This document shows, one piece after another, positions 25,861 to 34,072 of a DNA stretch of 62,384 bases. The position numbers and the translations under genes were made by a program. Each line of letters begins with the position of its first letter. Positions within the stretch are counted from its first letter, which is position 1. The DNA lies in the NCBI RefSeq assembly GCF_013299165.1, contig NZ_JAAFKD010000035.1:1-62384 (forward strand), read 5' to 3'. This DNA comes from Microcoleus sp. bin38.metabat.b11b12b14.051 (GTDB lineage Bacteria; Cyanobacteriota; Cyanobacteriia; Cyanobacteriales; Microcoleaceae). The notes below the pieces were generated by a model, which was not told the origin of the DNA, made no database searches, and saw only the letters and a list, made by a program, of their open reading frames with translations.

Positions 25861-26051
25861 TATAGAACCCATTTGATATCTATTCTGCGTAAATCTCAGA
25901 AACCGGGTTTCTAGGAGTATTTCTCGTGACCAATCCAAAAACTCGTAGAAACCCGGTTTCTTGCCCCGGGCGTAAATCTCAGAAACCGGGTTAATCTCAG
26001 TATTTCTTGTCACCCAACCCAAAAACTCAAAGATGTCAAATGGGTTCTATA
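25861..26051 (+). mobile_element. 191-bp miniature inverted-repeat element, copy 1
   Basis: The ends tatagaacccatttga and tcaaatgggttctata are exact inverted repeats and begin or end in TA, as expected for a TA target site (IS630/mariner type). A nearly identical 191-bp copy lies in the opposite orientation at 51839-52029. The interior contains two aaatctcagaaaccgggtt segments. No transposase is encoded. Confidence 0.85.
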
Positions 26052-26072
26052 GCGGTTCTCAAAAACATGAGG

Positions 26073-26127
26073 TATGCCCTATGCCCTATGCCCTATGCCC
26101 TATGCCCTATGCCCTATGCCCTATGCC
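26073..26127. repeat. STRR, about eight copies of CCCTATG
   Basis: Perfect heptamer repeats (ccctatgccctatgccctat) lie about 20 bp downstream of the miniature element and 128 bp before the NFACT gene. Confidence 0.95.
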
Positions 26128-26254
26128 GAATAGTACCTCATCTTTCAGAGAAAGGCTATATCTGTTTTTCAGAACACTTATCTGATACAATTGGTCAAAT
26201 ATGCCCTAAATCTGTCACCACAGAAATAGATAGTTCGATCGCAAAGAGGCCACC

Positions 26255-28153
26255 GTGCAACCCGTAGACTTTACAACTTTAACCGCAACTTGCAGCGAAC
26301 TGCGAGACCAATGGCTGCCAGCGCGCTTAGAACAAGTCTACCAGCGCGATCGATTTACCGTGTCCCTGGCCCTGCGTACCATGAATCAACGGGGCTGGAT
26401 AGACATTTCCTCCCATCCCGCAGCCGCCCGCATCTGCGTCGGCGACTCTCCCCCTCGAATTCCCGACACATTCACCTTCAGCGAACAACTGCGCCACCAA
26501 CTCAGCGGTTTAGCCTTAGTTTCCATCGCCCCCGTCTCCCCTTGGGAAAGAGTCATCGACTTGCAATTCGCCAAACGTCCGGGCGAACCCGCCCTCTGGC
26601 ATCTCTACGCCGAAATCATGGGTAAATACAGCAACGTCATCCTCACCGCCCAAGACAATCTCGTTGTCACCTGCGCCCACCAAGTCAGCGCCAAACAGTC
26701 CAGCGTCCGTCCCATCCAAACCGGGCAACCCTACGAATTGCCCCCGTCTTTGACCGATGCAGTGCCAAGTGCGATCGAATCTCTCGATCGCTGGAAAGAA
26801 CGAATTAGCCTGGTTCCCGGGCAAATAAAGACCAATCTGTTGAAGAATTACCGAGGGTTGAGTAAAGTCTTAGTAGTGTCCATGATTCGATCGGCAAATC
26901 TCGACCCCGAACAATCCACCGACAGCCTAAATCCCCACGAATGGCAACAACTATTCCAACGCTGGCTATACTGGTTGCAATGTCTAGAAAACTCCAAATT
27001 TCAACCAAGTTTTACCCCCGAAGGCTACAGCGTCATCGACTGGCCAAAACCCGACGAAACACAAACAAATCCCGAAAACGAATCTAACTCCTCTCTTCCT
27101 TCTTCCTTCTCTAAAGAAGCTGAATCTACCAACGAATCTAACTCCCCTCTTCCTTCTTCCTTCTTCCCTCTTCCTTCTTCCTTCTCTTCCGAATCTAACT
27201 CCCCTCTTCCTTCTTCCTTCTTCCTTCTTCCTTCTTCCTTCTCTTCCGTCCAAGAATTACTCAACAGTTACTACACAGGCGAAATCAACCAACAAGTCTT
27301 CGCCCAACTGCGACATCAGCTTACCCAAAAACTCAACAACCTCCTCGCAAAACTGCGCCTCAAAGCCAACACATTTAAAGAACGATTGCAGCAATCAGCA
27401 GGCGCAGACACCCACAAATCCCAAGCCGACTTGCTAATGGCGAACTTGCAGCATTGGGAACCAGGAATGAAATCAATTTCCCTCCCCGACTTTGAAACCG
27501 AAAAACCAGTTATAATTCCGCTAAACGTCGAGAAAAACGCCGTACAAAACGCTCAAGCCATCTACAAAAAACACCAAAAACTTAAAAGAGCCCGGATTGC
27601 AGTAGAACCATTATTAGCCGCCGTACAAGAAGAAATCGACTATTTAGAACAAGTCGAAGCCGCCCTTGCAGTATTAGAAACCTACCGCAACACCCAAGAT
27701 TTGCAAACCCTCGCCGAAATCCGCGAAGAACTGATCCAGCAAAAATATCTAGTTGTATCAGATTACCGTAGCAGTGACAAAAATGCTGCGATCGAATTTC
27801 ACCGCTACCAAACCCCCAGCGGCTTTGAACTATTAATCGGGCGCAACAACCGCCAAAACGACCAACTCACCTTTCGTACAGCCAACGACTACGACTTGTG
27901 GTTTCACACCCTAGAGATTCCCGGAAGTCACGCCTTGCTGCGTCTCACACCCGGTAATGTCGCCCAAGAAACCGATTTGCAATTTGCAGCCGACATGACT
28001 GCATACTACAGTCGCGCCCGCCACAGCGAACAAGTCCCCGTCGTTTATACCGAACCCAAATATGTGTACAAGCCAAAAGGTGCGAAGCCTGGTATGGTCG
28101 TATACAAGCAAGAGCGGATTGTTTGGGGTCGGCCGCAACAAGCCCCCGCATGA
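26255..28153 (+). CDS. rqcH: NFACT-family ribosome-rescue factor (RqcH/Rqc2 homologue)
   Basis: 632 residues from a GTG start (MQPVDFTTLTATCSELRDQW). The NFACT-N domain occupies residues 1-200 (HLYAEIMGKYSNVILTAQDN), then helix-hairpin-helix and coiled-coil regions. The NFACT-R (DUF814) domain is at about 515-610 with GFELLIGRNNRQNDQLTFRT and YDLWFHTLEIPGSHALLRL; bacterial RqcH proteins usually have a D-x-W-F/L-H motif here. RqcH binds obstructed 50S subunits with peptidyl-tRNA and adds alanine tails (family knowledge). Residues about 278-330 are a Ser/Pro/Phe insert (SPLPSSFFPLPSSF) encoded by a cttccttcttcc microsatellite at 27086-27247, kept in frame. ATG codons downstream would truncate NFACT-N, supporting the GTG. 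Confidence 0.92.
   Translation: MQPVDFTTLTATCSELRDQWLPARLEQVYQRDRFTVSLALRTMNQRGWIDISSHPAAARICVGDSPPRIPDTFTFSEQLRHQLSGLALVSIAPVSPWERVIDLQFAKRPGEPALWHLYAEIMGKYSNVILTAQDNLVVTCAHQVSAKQSSVRPIQTGQPYELPPSLTDAVPSAIESLDRWKERISLVPGQIKTNLLKNYRGLSKVLVVSMIRSANLDPEQSTDSLNPHEWQQLFQRWLYWLQCLENSKFQPSFTPEGYSVIDWPKPDETQTNPENESNSSLPSSFSKEAESTNESNSPLPSSFFPLPSSFSSESNSPLPSSFFLLPSSFSSVQELLNSYYTGEINQQVFAQLRHQLTQKLNNLLAKLRLKANTFKERLQQSAGADTHKSQADLLMANLQHWEPGMKSISLPDFETEKPVIIPLNVEKNAVQNAQAIYKKHQKLKRARIAVEPLLAAVQEEIDYLEQVEAALAVLETYRNTQDLQTLAEIREELIQQKYLVVSDYRSSDKNAAIEFHRYQTPSGFELLIGRNNRQNDQLTFRTANDYDLWFHTLEIPGSHALLRLTPGNVAQETDLQFAADMTAYYSRARHSEQVPVVYTEPKYVYKPKGAKPGMVVYKQERIVWGRPQQAPA
27086..27247. repeat. In-frame CTTCCTTCTTCC microsatellite inside rqcH
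   Basis: Several near-copies of cttccttcttccttctc alternate with gaatctaactcccctcttcc. They encode SNSPLPSSFF units. The length is a multiple of three, so the reading frame is preserved. Confidence 0.85.
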
Positions 28154-28164
28154 TCTAAAATAGG

Positions 28165-28518
28165 TTCGTAGTGAGGACTTCAGTCCGCAAAAACCAGGAC
28201 TAAACTCCTCACTACAAACCAAGTTCGTAGTGAGGACTTCAGTCCGCAAAAACCAGGACTAAACTCCTCACTACAAACCAAGTTCGTAGTGAGGACTTCA
28301 GTCCGCAAAAACCAGGACTAAACTCCTCACTACAAACCAAGTTCGTAGTGAGGACTTCAGTCCGCAAAAACCAGGACTAAACTCCTCACTACAAACCAAG
28401 TTCGTAGTGAGGACTTCAGTCCGCAAAAACCAGGACTAAAGTCCTCACTACAAACCAAGTTCGTAGTGAGGACTTCAGTCCGCAAAAACCAGGACTAAAG
28501 TCCTCACTACAAACCTAA
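28165..28518. repeat. Tandem array of six 59-bp palindromic units
   Basis: Units begin at ttcgtagtgaggacttcagt every 59 bp (28165, 28224, 28283 and so on). Each pairs gtagtgaggactt with aa(a)ctcctcactac. The first four units have actaaactcctc; the last two have actaaagtcctc. It starts 12 bp after the rqcH stop codon. Confidence 0.95.
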
Positions 28519-28599
28519 AAATCCGTCTTTTATGTAACGTTTTATTGCAAATGATTAAAATTTATTGCAAAAATACACCTCAAGAGCGATGATATTGCT

Positions 28600-28725
28600 C
28601 TTAGAACCCGCTGCAAAGAAACGTGCAACTTGGGTTTCCTCACTGTGAGAAAAACACTGTGGGAAAAACAACGGATTTAACTATTTTGCAGACCAGCTTT
28701 TGCTAAAGCTGGTCGTTTCTGTTTC
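28600..28725 (+). ncRNA. Candidate small RNA ending in a strong hairpin
   Basis: The hairpin gaccagcttt-tgct-aaagctggtc (28691-28714, 10 bp perfect) is followed by gtttctgtttc, a terminator-like 3' end with no gene just upstream. Before it, two 14-nt direct repeats cactgtgagaaaaa / cactgtgggaaaaa (from about 28643) lie in a 100-nt stretch without an ORF. I see no match to Yfr1 or other known cyanobacterial RNAs. Expression is not shown. Confidence 0.35.
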
Positions 28726-28915
28726 AATATCAAACTCCAGCTCGCATTTTACGAAGTTTACGTGATTTATCGTCGTTTTTCCTTAATCGCTGCTGCCCTT
28801 CTTACCGCCGATAGTAGCTAAAGTACAGTGGTGCGATCGAGCTTTTTGTGAAAAAATTCGCTTTAATATAGAAGTATCGCCTATTGACTTTGCTATAATT
28901 TCGGGGTATATTTTA

Positions 28916-28976
28916 GATAATGGGAGTGGTAACACATATTTAAATTTGCCAAATATTCCCATTATTTAAAATATAC
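28916..28976. promoter_or_regulatory. 20-bp inverted repeat upstream of the signalling block
   Basis: gtatattttagataatggga (28916-28935) and tcccattatttaaaatatac (28957-28976) match at 19 of 20 positions around a 21-nt loop. A TATAAT-like tgctataattt lies just before it (28890-28900). It could be a structured leader or an operator about 245 bp before the response-regulator start. Confidence 0.4.
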
Positions 28977-29221
28977 TTTAAAAAAGTGCAGCAGTCAAGC
29001 TTTTAGCCCAAAAAAAAGGCATTTTTTTTAATACTTTGTAAAATAAAATCAATCGATTCCATGACTAATTTTGCTGTGCCGCGAATAACTTGTCAAGGAG
29101 CGCGATAACGAAGACGATCGCCCGAATATTCTAAAATTAAAACCTACGATCCAACGAACAGAAAGGCAGATGCCTGACAGCAGCAGCCTAGAGCGCATCA
29201 GAATTGCACCATACAAATACA

Positions 29222-31144
29222 ATGAACAAGTCTCCGATCAAAATTCTGCTAGTAGAAGATGATATATTGCTGAGTGCGACACTGGCAAAGGTGTTGCAAG
29301 CAAATGACTACACGATCGATACGGCGAGCGACGGACAAGCAGGCTTAGACTTAGCAACATTGGTTGAATATGACCTGATGGTACTCGACGTGCAGGTTCC
29401 AAAACTAGATGGGATTAGTCTGTGCCGCCAACTGCGATCGCAAAACTACCGCAAACCGATCCTGTTACTGACAGCAAACGATTCAGATGCCGATGTGGTA
29501 GCAGGATTCGACGCCGGGGCGGATGATTACATCAACAAGCCTTGCGGTACAGAAGTATTGCTAGCAAGAATCCGCACATTGTTGCGGCGCAGTAAAGCAG
29601 TTTCTCCTGGAAGTTTTGCTAAAGACTCATCCACTACATTGACTTGGGGAAATCTTTGTTTAGACATGGATTCAGGGCGAGTAACCTGTGACGAACAAGT
29701 TATTTCACTGACAGCAACAGAATACAACCTGCTGGAATTATTTCTGCGAAATCCCGATCGCATCTTCAGTCGCAGCGCCATTCTCGATCGCCTGTGGGGA
29801 TTTGAGGATGCACCAACCGATCGCGCCATCAACACTCATATTAAGGATATCCGAAAAAAACTCAAAGCAGGCAACATGAGCGCAGAAATCATCGAAACAG
29901 TCTACGGTATGGGCTATCGACTCAAGCCGCCTCCCCAACCTGCACCTCCGCTTTCAAACAATTCTGACACCGACAGCACCAACAAACAGAAATCTCGCGC
30001 CGGAGATCCGTCGGCGCTCGACAAAGTGCTAGAGCGGTTTCGCGGAGTATTTAAGCAGCAAATTGCCGTGTTGTCTAGCGCACAAACTGCTCTGCTCAGC
30101 GGAAATCTAGAGGTGGAATTATACCTAGCGGCTAAGAATGAAGCGCATAAATTAGCCGGTTCAATGGCATCCTTTGGGTATCCCGAAGGCTCCAAGTTGG
30201 CGCGATCAGCAGAGCATTTACTCATCTCTCTTAGCCCAGTCGCAGGCGATCGCATCTTGCGCCCCTGCAATGATGAAGAAATCAGCCGCTTTTCAGAATT
30301 GGTGACAGGATTAGAGCAGGAATTAACCAAACCAACAGTTACGTTAACGACTTCACCAGCGCCTACAATTTTATCTCATCGAGTCCTAATGGTTGACGAT
30401 GATACTGTTTTGACAGAGCGCTTAAAAGTAGAATGCGACGCTCGGGGATTTCGGATCAAAATCGCTCCGAATGTCACTGCCGCTCGCTCGCGTTTGGCGA
30501 TGTCAATGCCAGATTTGATTTTAATAGATTTAAGCTTTCCAGACACCGAAGAAGATGGATTGACGCTGCTGCAAGAGCTCAAAGAGCGATCGCCAAACCT
30601 ACCTGTAATTGTATTTACTGGAAGGGACAGTCTTGCCGATCGCCTAGCAGTATCTCGCTTAGGTGCTAAACAATTTTTACACAAACCTGCCACCACCGAT
30701 CAAATTTTTCGAGCCATATCTCGTATTTTAATCAAAACAGAAGCATTACGAGCCAAAGTATTAATTGTTGACGACGATCCGGCAATGTTAGCACACTTAT
30801 CGGCATTGCTAACACCTTGGGGTTTAGATGTGATAGAATTAACCGATCCCCAAGGATTTTGGGAGATGCTGGTAACAACTTCACCCAACTTAGTAATACT
30901 AGATTTGGAGATGCCACAGATCGGCGGGCTGGAGTTGTGCCAGGTGGTGCGACAGGATAGCCACTGGGGAGATTTGCCCATCTTAGTTGTCACCGCTCGC
31001 ACCGACAGAGACTCTCTGAGCCAAGCCTTTCTAGCTGGAGCCGACGATTTCATTACCAAACCAGTGCTGGGGCCAGAATTAGTGACGCGGGTACTCAGCC
31101 GCCTGAAGCGCACCGATTCGCGCCTCAACCAGGGAAATACTTAA
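29222..31144 (+). CDS. RcaC-like complex response regulator (REC-wHTH-HPt-REC-REC)
   Basis: 640 residues from the ATG at 29222; an in-frame TTG at 29204 is a weak alternative. Receiver 1 (about 6-120) has VEDD, LDVQVP (Asp56) and INKPC. An OmpR-type winged helix is at about 135-230 (AINTHIKDIRKKLKAG). A His phosphotransfer-like helix follows at about 255-355 (NEAHKLAGSMASFG). Receiver 2 (about 375-495) has MVDDD, LIDLSFPD and LHKPA. Receiver 3 (about 505-625) has IVDDD, LDLEMP and ITKPV. Size and order resemble RcaC, the regulator of complementary chromatic acclimation, with one extra receiver. It precedes a phytochrome kinase gene by 138 bp, so a light-signalling role is likely but inferred. 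Confidence 0.88.
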   Translation: MNKSPIKILLVEDDILLSATLAKVLQANDYTIDTASDGQAGLDLATLVEYDLMVLDVQVPKLDGISLCRQLRSQNYRKPILLLTANDSDADVVAGFDAGADDYINKPCGTEVLLARIRTLLRRSKAVSPGSFAKDSSTTLTWGNLCLDMDSGRVTCDEQVISLTATEYNLLELFLRNPDRIFSRSAILDRLWGFEDAPTDRAINTHIKDIRKKLKAGNMSAEIIETVYGMGYRLKPPPQPAPPLSNNSDTDSTNKQKSRAGDPSALDKVLERFRGVFKQQIAVLSSAQTALLSGNLEVELYLAAKNEAHKLAGSMASFGYPEGSKLARSAEHLLISLSPVAGDRILRPCNDEEISRFSELVTGLEQELTKPTVTLTTSPAPTILSHRVLMVDDDTVLTERLKVECDARGFRIKIAPNVTAARSRLAMSMPDLILIDLSFPDTEEDGLTLLQELKERSPNLPVIVFTGRDSLADRLAVSRLGAKQFLHKPATTDQIFRAISRILIKTEALRAKVLIVDDDPAMLAHLSALLTPWGLDVIELTDPQGFWEMLVTTSPNLVILDLEMPQIGGLELCQVVRQDSHWGDLPILVVTARTDRDSLSQAFLAGADDFITKPVLGPELVTRVLSRLKRTDSRLNQGNT

Positions 31145-31282
31145 ACTCACTAAAACCGTCGATAATTTTGACATTTTTCGACTTTCGACGTTAATCTTTG
31201 ACACCCACTCAAAAATTAGATAAAGCCGCCCCAGCCCATCCATAAATTAAGGCGAACACCTAAAATTCACAATCAAAAAACT

Positions 31283-33589
31283 ATGAACCCTGTCAATTAC
31301 GTTTTTCATGAGCCGATTTCTGCCTACAATTGCGATCGCGAACCGATCCATATTCCTAATGCTATTCAACCTCACGGCATTTTGTTGGTTTTTAATGAAG
31401 CAGATTGGCAGATTTTACAAATAAGTGACAATACAGAATCGCTGCTCGGCTATTCACCCGCTCAGTTATTAAATCAACGTCTCACCGATATCTTTGAGCC
31501 AGAATCTCAAAAAACCCTAACTCAGTGTTTAGCAGGAGATTTCGATGCTGTAAATCCTTTGAGTTTGAAATTATTAAATATTCAAAAAGAGAGCATATTT
31601 TTTTATGGCATTGTCCACCGCTCACCCGAAAACTTATTAATTCTGGAACTTGAACCTTCAGAGCGAGGTATTACCTATGATTTATTTCAGTTTTATCAAT
31701 TAACTCGTCATACCCTCGCCAAAATCCAAAGTACATCAGATATCAGTAGCTTGTGTCAATTGATTGCAGGAGAAATTAGAAATATTATCGAATTCGATCG
31801 GGTGATGGTTTACAGGCTCGATGTTCGAGATGGATCGGGAGAAGTTATTGCCGAAAACAAGCGCTCTGATTTAACCTCCTATTTAGGTTTACATTTTCCC
31901 GCTAGCGATATTCCCCCACCAGCCAAAGAACTTTACCGTTTGAATAAATTACGCTTAATTACTAACGTTAATTATCAACCTTCCTCATTAATTCCACCTG
32001 ATTGTCCCCTAACCAATGCTGCACCAGATTTAACTTTTTCTATTTTAAAAAGTGTCTCCCCCTGTCATATTGAATACTTACAAAATATGAAAGTTGGTGC
32101 ATCGATGTCAATCTCATTATTAAAAAACAATCAATTATGGGGTTTAATTGCTTGTCATCACGGCACACCTAAATATCTTCCTTATCACACTCGAACCATT
32201 TGCGAATTTATTGGGCAAGTCATGTCCTTGGAATTAAGCAATAAGGAAGAACAGGAAAATTTGGATGACAAAGTTCGCTTAAAAAGCCTGCAATCGGATT
32301 TTGTAGCAAGTATTTACCGATCGGAAGATTTTGTGGCCGCATTAGGTCAAGATCGAGAGCGTTTATTGGGCTTAGTTAATGCCACAGGGGCAGCAATCAT
32401 TTCTAATGATTTAGTCATGTCATTTGGGAAAACACCCTCAGAAAATGAGATTAATCAATTACTTGATTGGGTGGTTCCACAACTGCAAGATAATCTCTAT
32501 TATACAGATAGTTTACCTAAAGTTTATCCAAACGCCACCCAGTTTAAAGACTTAGCTTGTGGCTTAATTGTTGTCTCTATTACTAAGATCCAGCGCAATT
32601 TCATCTTGTGGTTTCGTCCCGAAGTCATTCAAACTGTAAATTGGGGAGGCAATCCCAATTTACAGGAAACTCTTGATGAAAAAGGCACTCCGAGAATGTC
32701 TCCGCGCAAATCTTTTGCAAAGTGGCAAGAAATTGTCCAACTTAAAAGTTTACCATGGCAACCTCGTGAACTTGAAGGAATAGTGGAATTGCGCGCAGCT
32801 ATTGTGGGAATTATCCTCAAAAAAGCCGATGAATTAGCCTCTATCAACGAACAGTTACAACGCAGTAATACTGAATTGGATGCTTTTGCTTACATTGCTT
32901 CCCACGATCTGAAAGAACCGTTAAGAGGAATTCATAATTATGCGAGTTTCTTATTGGCAGATTATCAGAATAAATTAGATGAAGATGGGGTAAACAAATT
33001 AAATACATTAATGCAGTTAACGAAACGGATGGAAAATTTAATTAATGGTTTACTGCATTTTTCTCGTTTATCCCGTGCAGATTTAATCCGAACTAATATC
33101 GACTTGAATCAATTAGTTAATAATGTTGTTGATATCCTTAAAATAAGTCAATCTGACTCTCAATTGGAGGTGGAAATTATTCAGCCTCTCCCGATAGTCA
33201 AAGGTGATCGCGTGTTGATAGAAGAAATTTTTACTAACTTAATGAGTAATGCGATCAAGTATAACGATCGACCAGAAAAACGTATAGAAATTGGTTGTAT
33301 CATGGGTAAACCCGATTGGTCATCGATCGAGCATCCTTGCTTTTACCAAAACCTCCAGGTTTTTTATGTCAAAGATAATGGAATTGGCATTAAAGAAAAG
33401 CATTTAGATAGCATTTTTAGGATTTTTAAACGCTTGCACGCCCCAAATAAATACGGAGGCGGTACCGGAGCAGGATTAACGATAGTAAAAAAAATTGTCG
33501 AACGACATGGAGGAGAAATTGTGGTAGAATCAAAGTCTAAGGAAGGAACGACATTTTATTTTACTCTTTCCCCCCCGAATGAAACATGA
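31283..33589 (+). CDS. Phytochrome histidine kinase with both candidate bilin-binding cysteines
   Basis: 768 residues. The PAS domain (1-125) starts YNCDREPIHIPNAIQPHG, with Cys17 at the biliverdin-binding position of bacteriophytochromes. The GAF domain (140-305) has HFPASDIPPPAKELYRL (Asp209) and SVSPCHIEYLQNM (Cys261-His262), the phycocyanobilin-binding Cys of Cph1-type phytochromes. The PHY domain (310-510) has the tongue motifs NWGGNPN and PRKSF. A HisKA motif ASHDLKEPLRGI (His541) and an HATPase (NAIKYND, DNGIGI, GTGAGLTI) follow. The stop overlaps the start of the receiver gene by 11 bp, the usual phytochrome-Rcp1 arrangement. It should be a soluble red/far-red photoreceptor kinase; carrying both cysteines is unusual. 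Confidence 0.93.
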   Translation: MNPVNYVFHEPISAYNCDREPIHIPNAIQPHGILLVFNEADWQILQISDNTESLLGYSPAQLLNQRLTDIFEPESQKTLTQCLAGDFDAVNPLSLKLLNIQKESIFFYGIVHRSPENLLILELEPSERGITYDLFQFYQLTRHTLAKIQSTSDISSLCQLIAGEIRNIIEFDRVMVYRLDVRDGSGEVIAENKRSDLTSYLGLHFPASDIPPPAKELYRLNKLRLITNVNYQPSSLIPPDCPLTNAAPDLTFSILKSVSPCHIEYLQNMKVGASMSISLLKNNQLWGLIACHHGTPKYLPYHTRTICEFIGQVMSLELSNKEEQENLDDKVRLKSLQSDFVASIYRSEDFVAALGQDRERLLGLVNATGAAIISNDLVMSFGKTPSENEINQLLDWVVPQLQDNLYYTDSLPKVYPNATQFKDLACGLIVVSITKIQRNFILWFRPEVIQTVNWGGNPNLQETLDEKGTPRMSPRKSFAKWQEIVQLKSLPWQPRELEGIVELRAAIVGIILKKADELASINEQLQRSNTELDAFAYIASHDLKEPLRGIHNYASFLLADYQNKLDEDGVNKLNTLMQLTKRMENLINGLLHFSRLSRADLIRTNIDLNQLVNNVVDILKISQSDSQLEVEIIQPLPIVKGDRVLIEEIFTNLMSNAIKYNDRPEKRIEIGCIMGKPDWSSIEHPCFYQNLQVFYVKDNGIGIKEKHLDSIFRIFKRLHAPNKYGGGTGAGLTIVKKIVERHGGEIVVESKSKEGTTFYFTLSPPNET

Positions 33590-34031
33590 GGATAAACTTA
33601 TAAGGATATTAGTCATAGAAGATAGCGATGAAGATTTTGAAGCCTTCATGCGGGTTGTAAAATCTTTTGCCGGTTCATTTTATATCGATCGCTGTACTGA
33701 TGGCGATACAGCTTTGGACTTTCTCTTTCACGAAGAAGAGTATGCCGATCCTACAATTGCACCGCGTCCTAATTTAATTTTGTTAGATTTAAATTTGCCT
33801 GGAACAGATGGACGAGAGGTATTAGTAGCAGTCAGAAATCATGAAAAATTAAAATTAATTCCCATTGTGGTTTTCACCACATCTTCTAATCAAAAAGATG
33901 TAAAATTTTGCTATTCACAAGGTGCGAATGGTTATATATTGAAACAAATGGGACTCTCCGCTTTAACCGATAGCCTGCACACTTTATTTCGCTATTGGTT
34001 TGAGTTTTCAATTTTGCCGGAATTATTATAA
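33579..34031 (+). CDS. Rcp1-type single-domain response regulator
   Basis: 150 residues. A CheY-like receiver shows IEDSDED at its start, LLDLNLPGTDGREVL (phospho-acceptor Asp near residue 67), VVFTTSS (conserved Thr) and YILKQMG (conserved Lys), then an extended C-terminal helix SLHTLFRYWFEFSILPE. This long form, with the DSDED and FTTSS motifs and the aromatic tail, is the Rcp1 family that takes phosphate from cyanobacterial phytochromes. The ATG overlaps the phytochrome gene end, so translation is coupled. No output domain is present; it probably passes phosphate on or interacts with another partner, such as the HPt-containing regulator upstream (inference). Confidence 0.92.
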   Translation: MKHEDKLIRILVIEDSDEDFEAFMRVVKSFAGSFYIDRCTDGDTALDFLFHEEEYADPTIAPRPNLILLDLNLPGTDGREVLVAVRNHEKLKLIPIVVFTTSSNQKDVKFCYSQGANGYILKQMGLSALTDSLHTLFRYWFEFSILPELL

Positions 34032-34072
34032 GTTGATTTGACGCTCGCCAATTATACAAAAAATTAGGTAGT

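Noticed and set aside
28165..28518. CRISPR array
   Set aside because: Complete 59-bp units are repeated, so there are no variable spacers.
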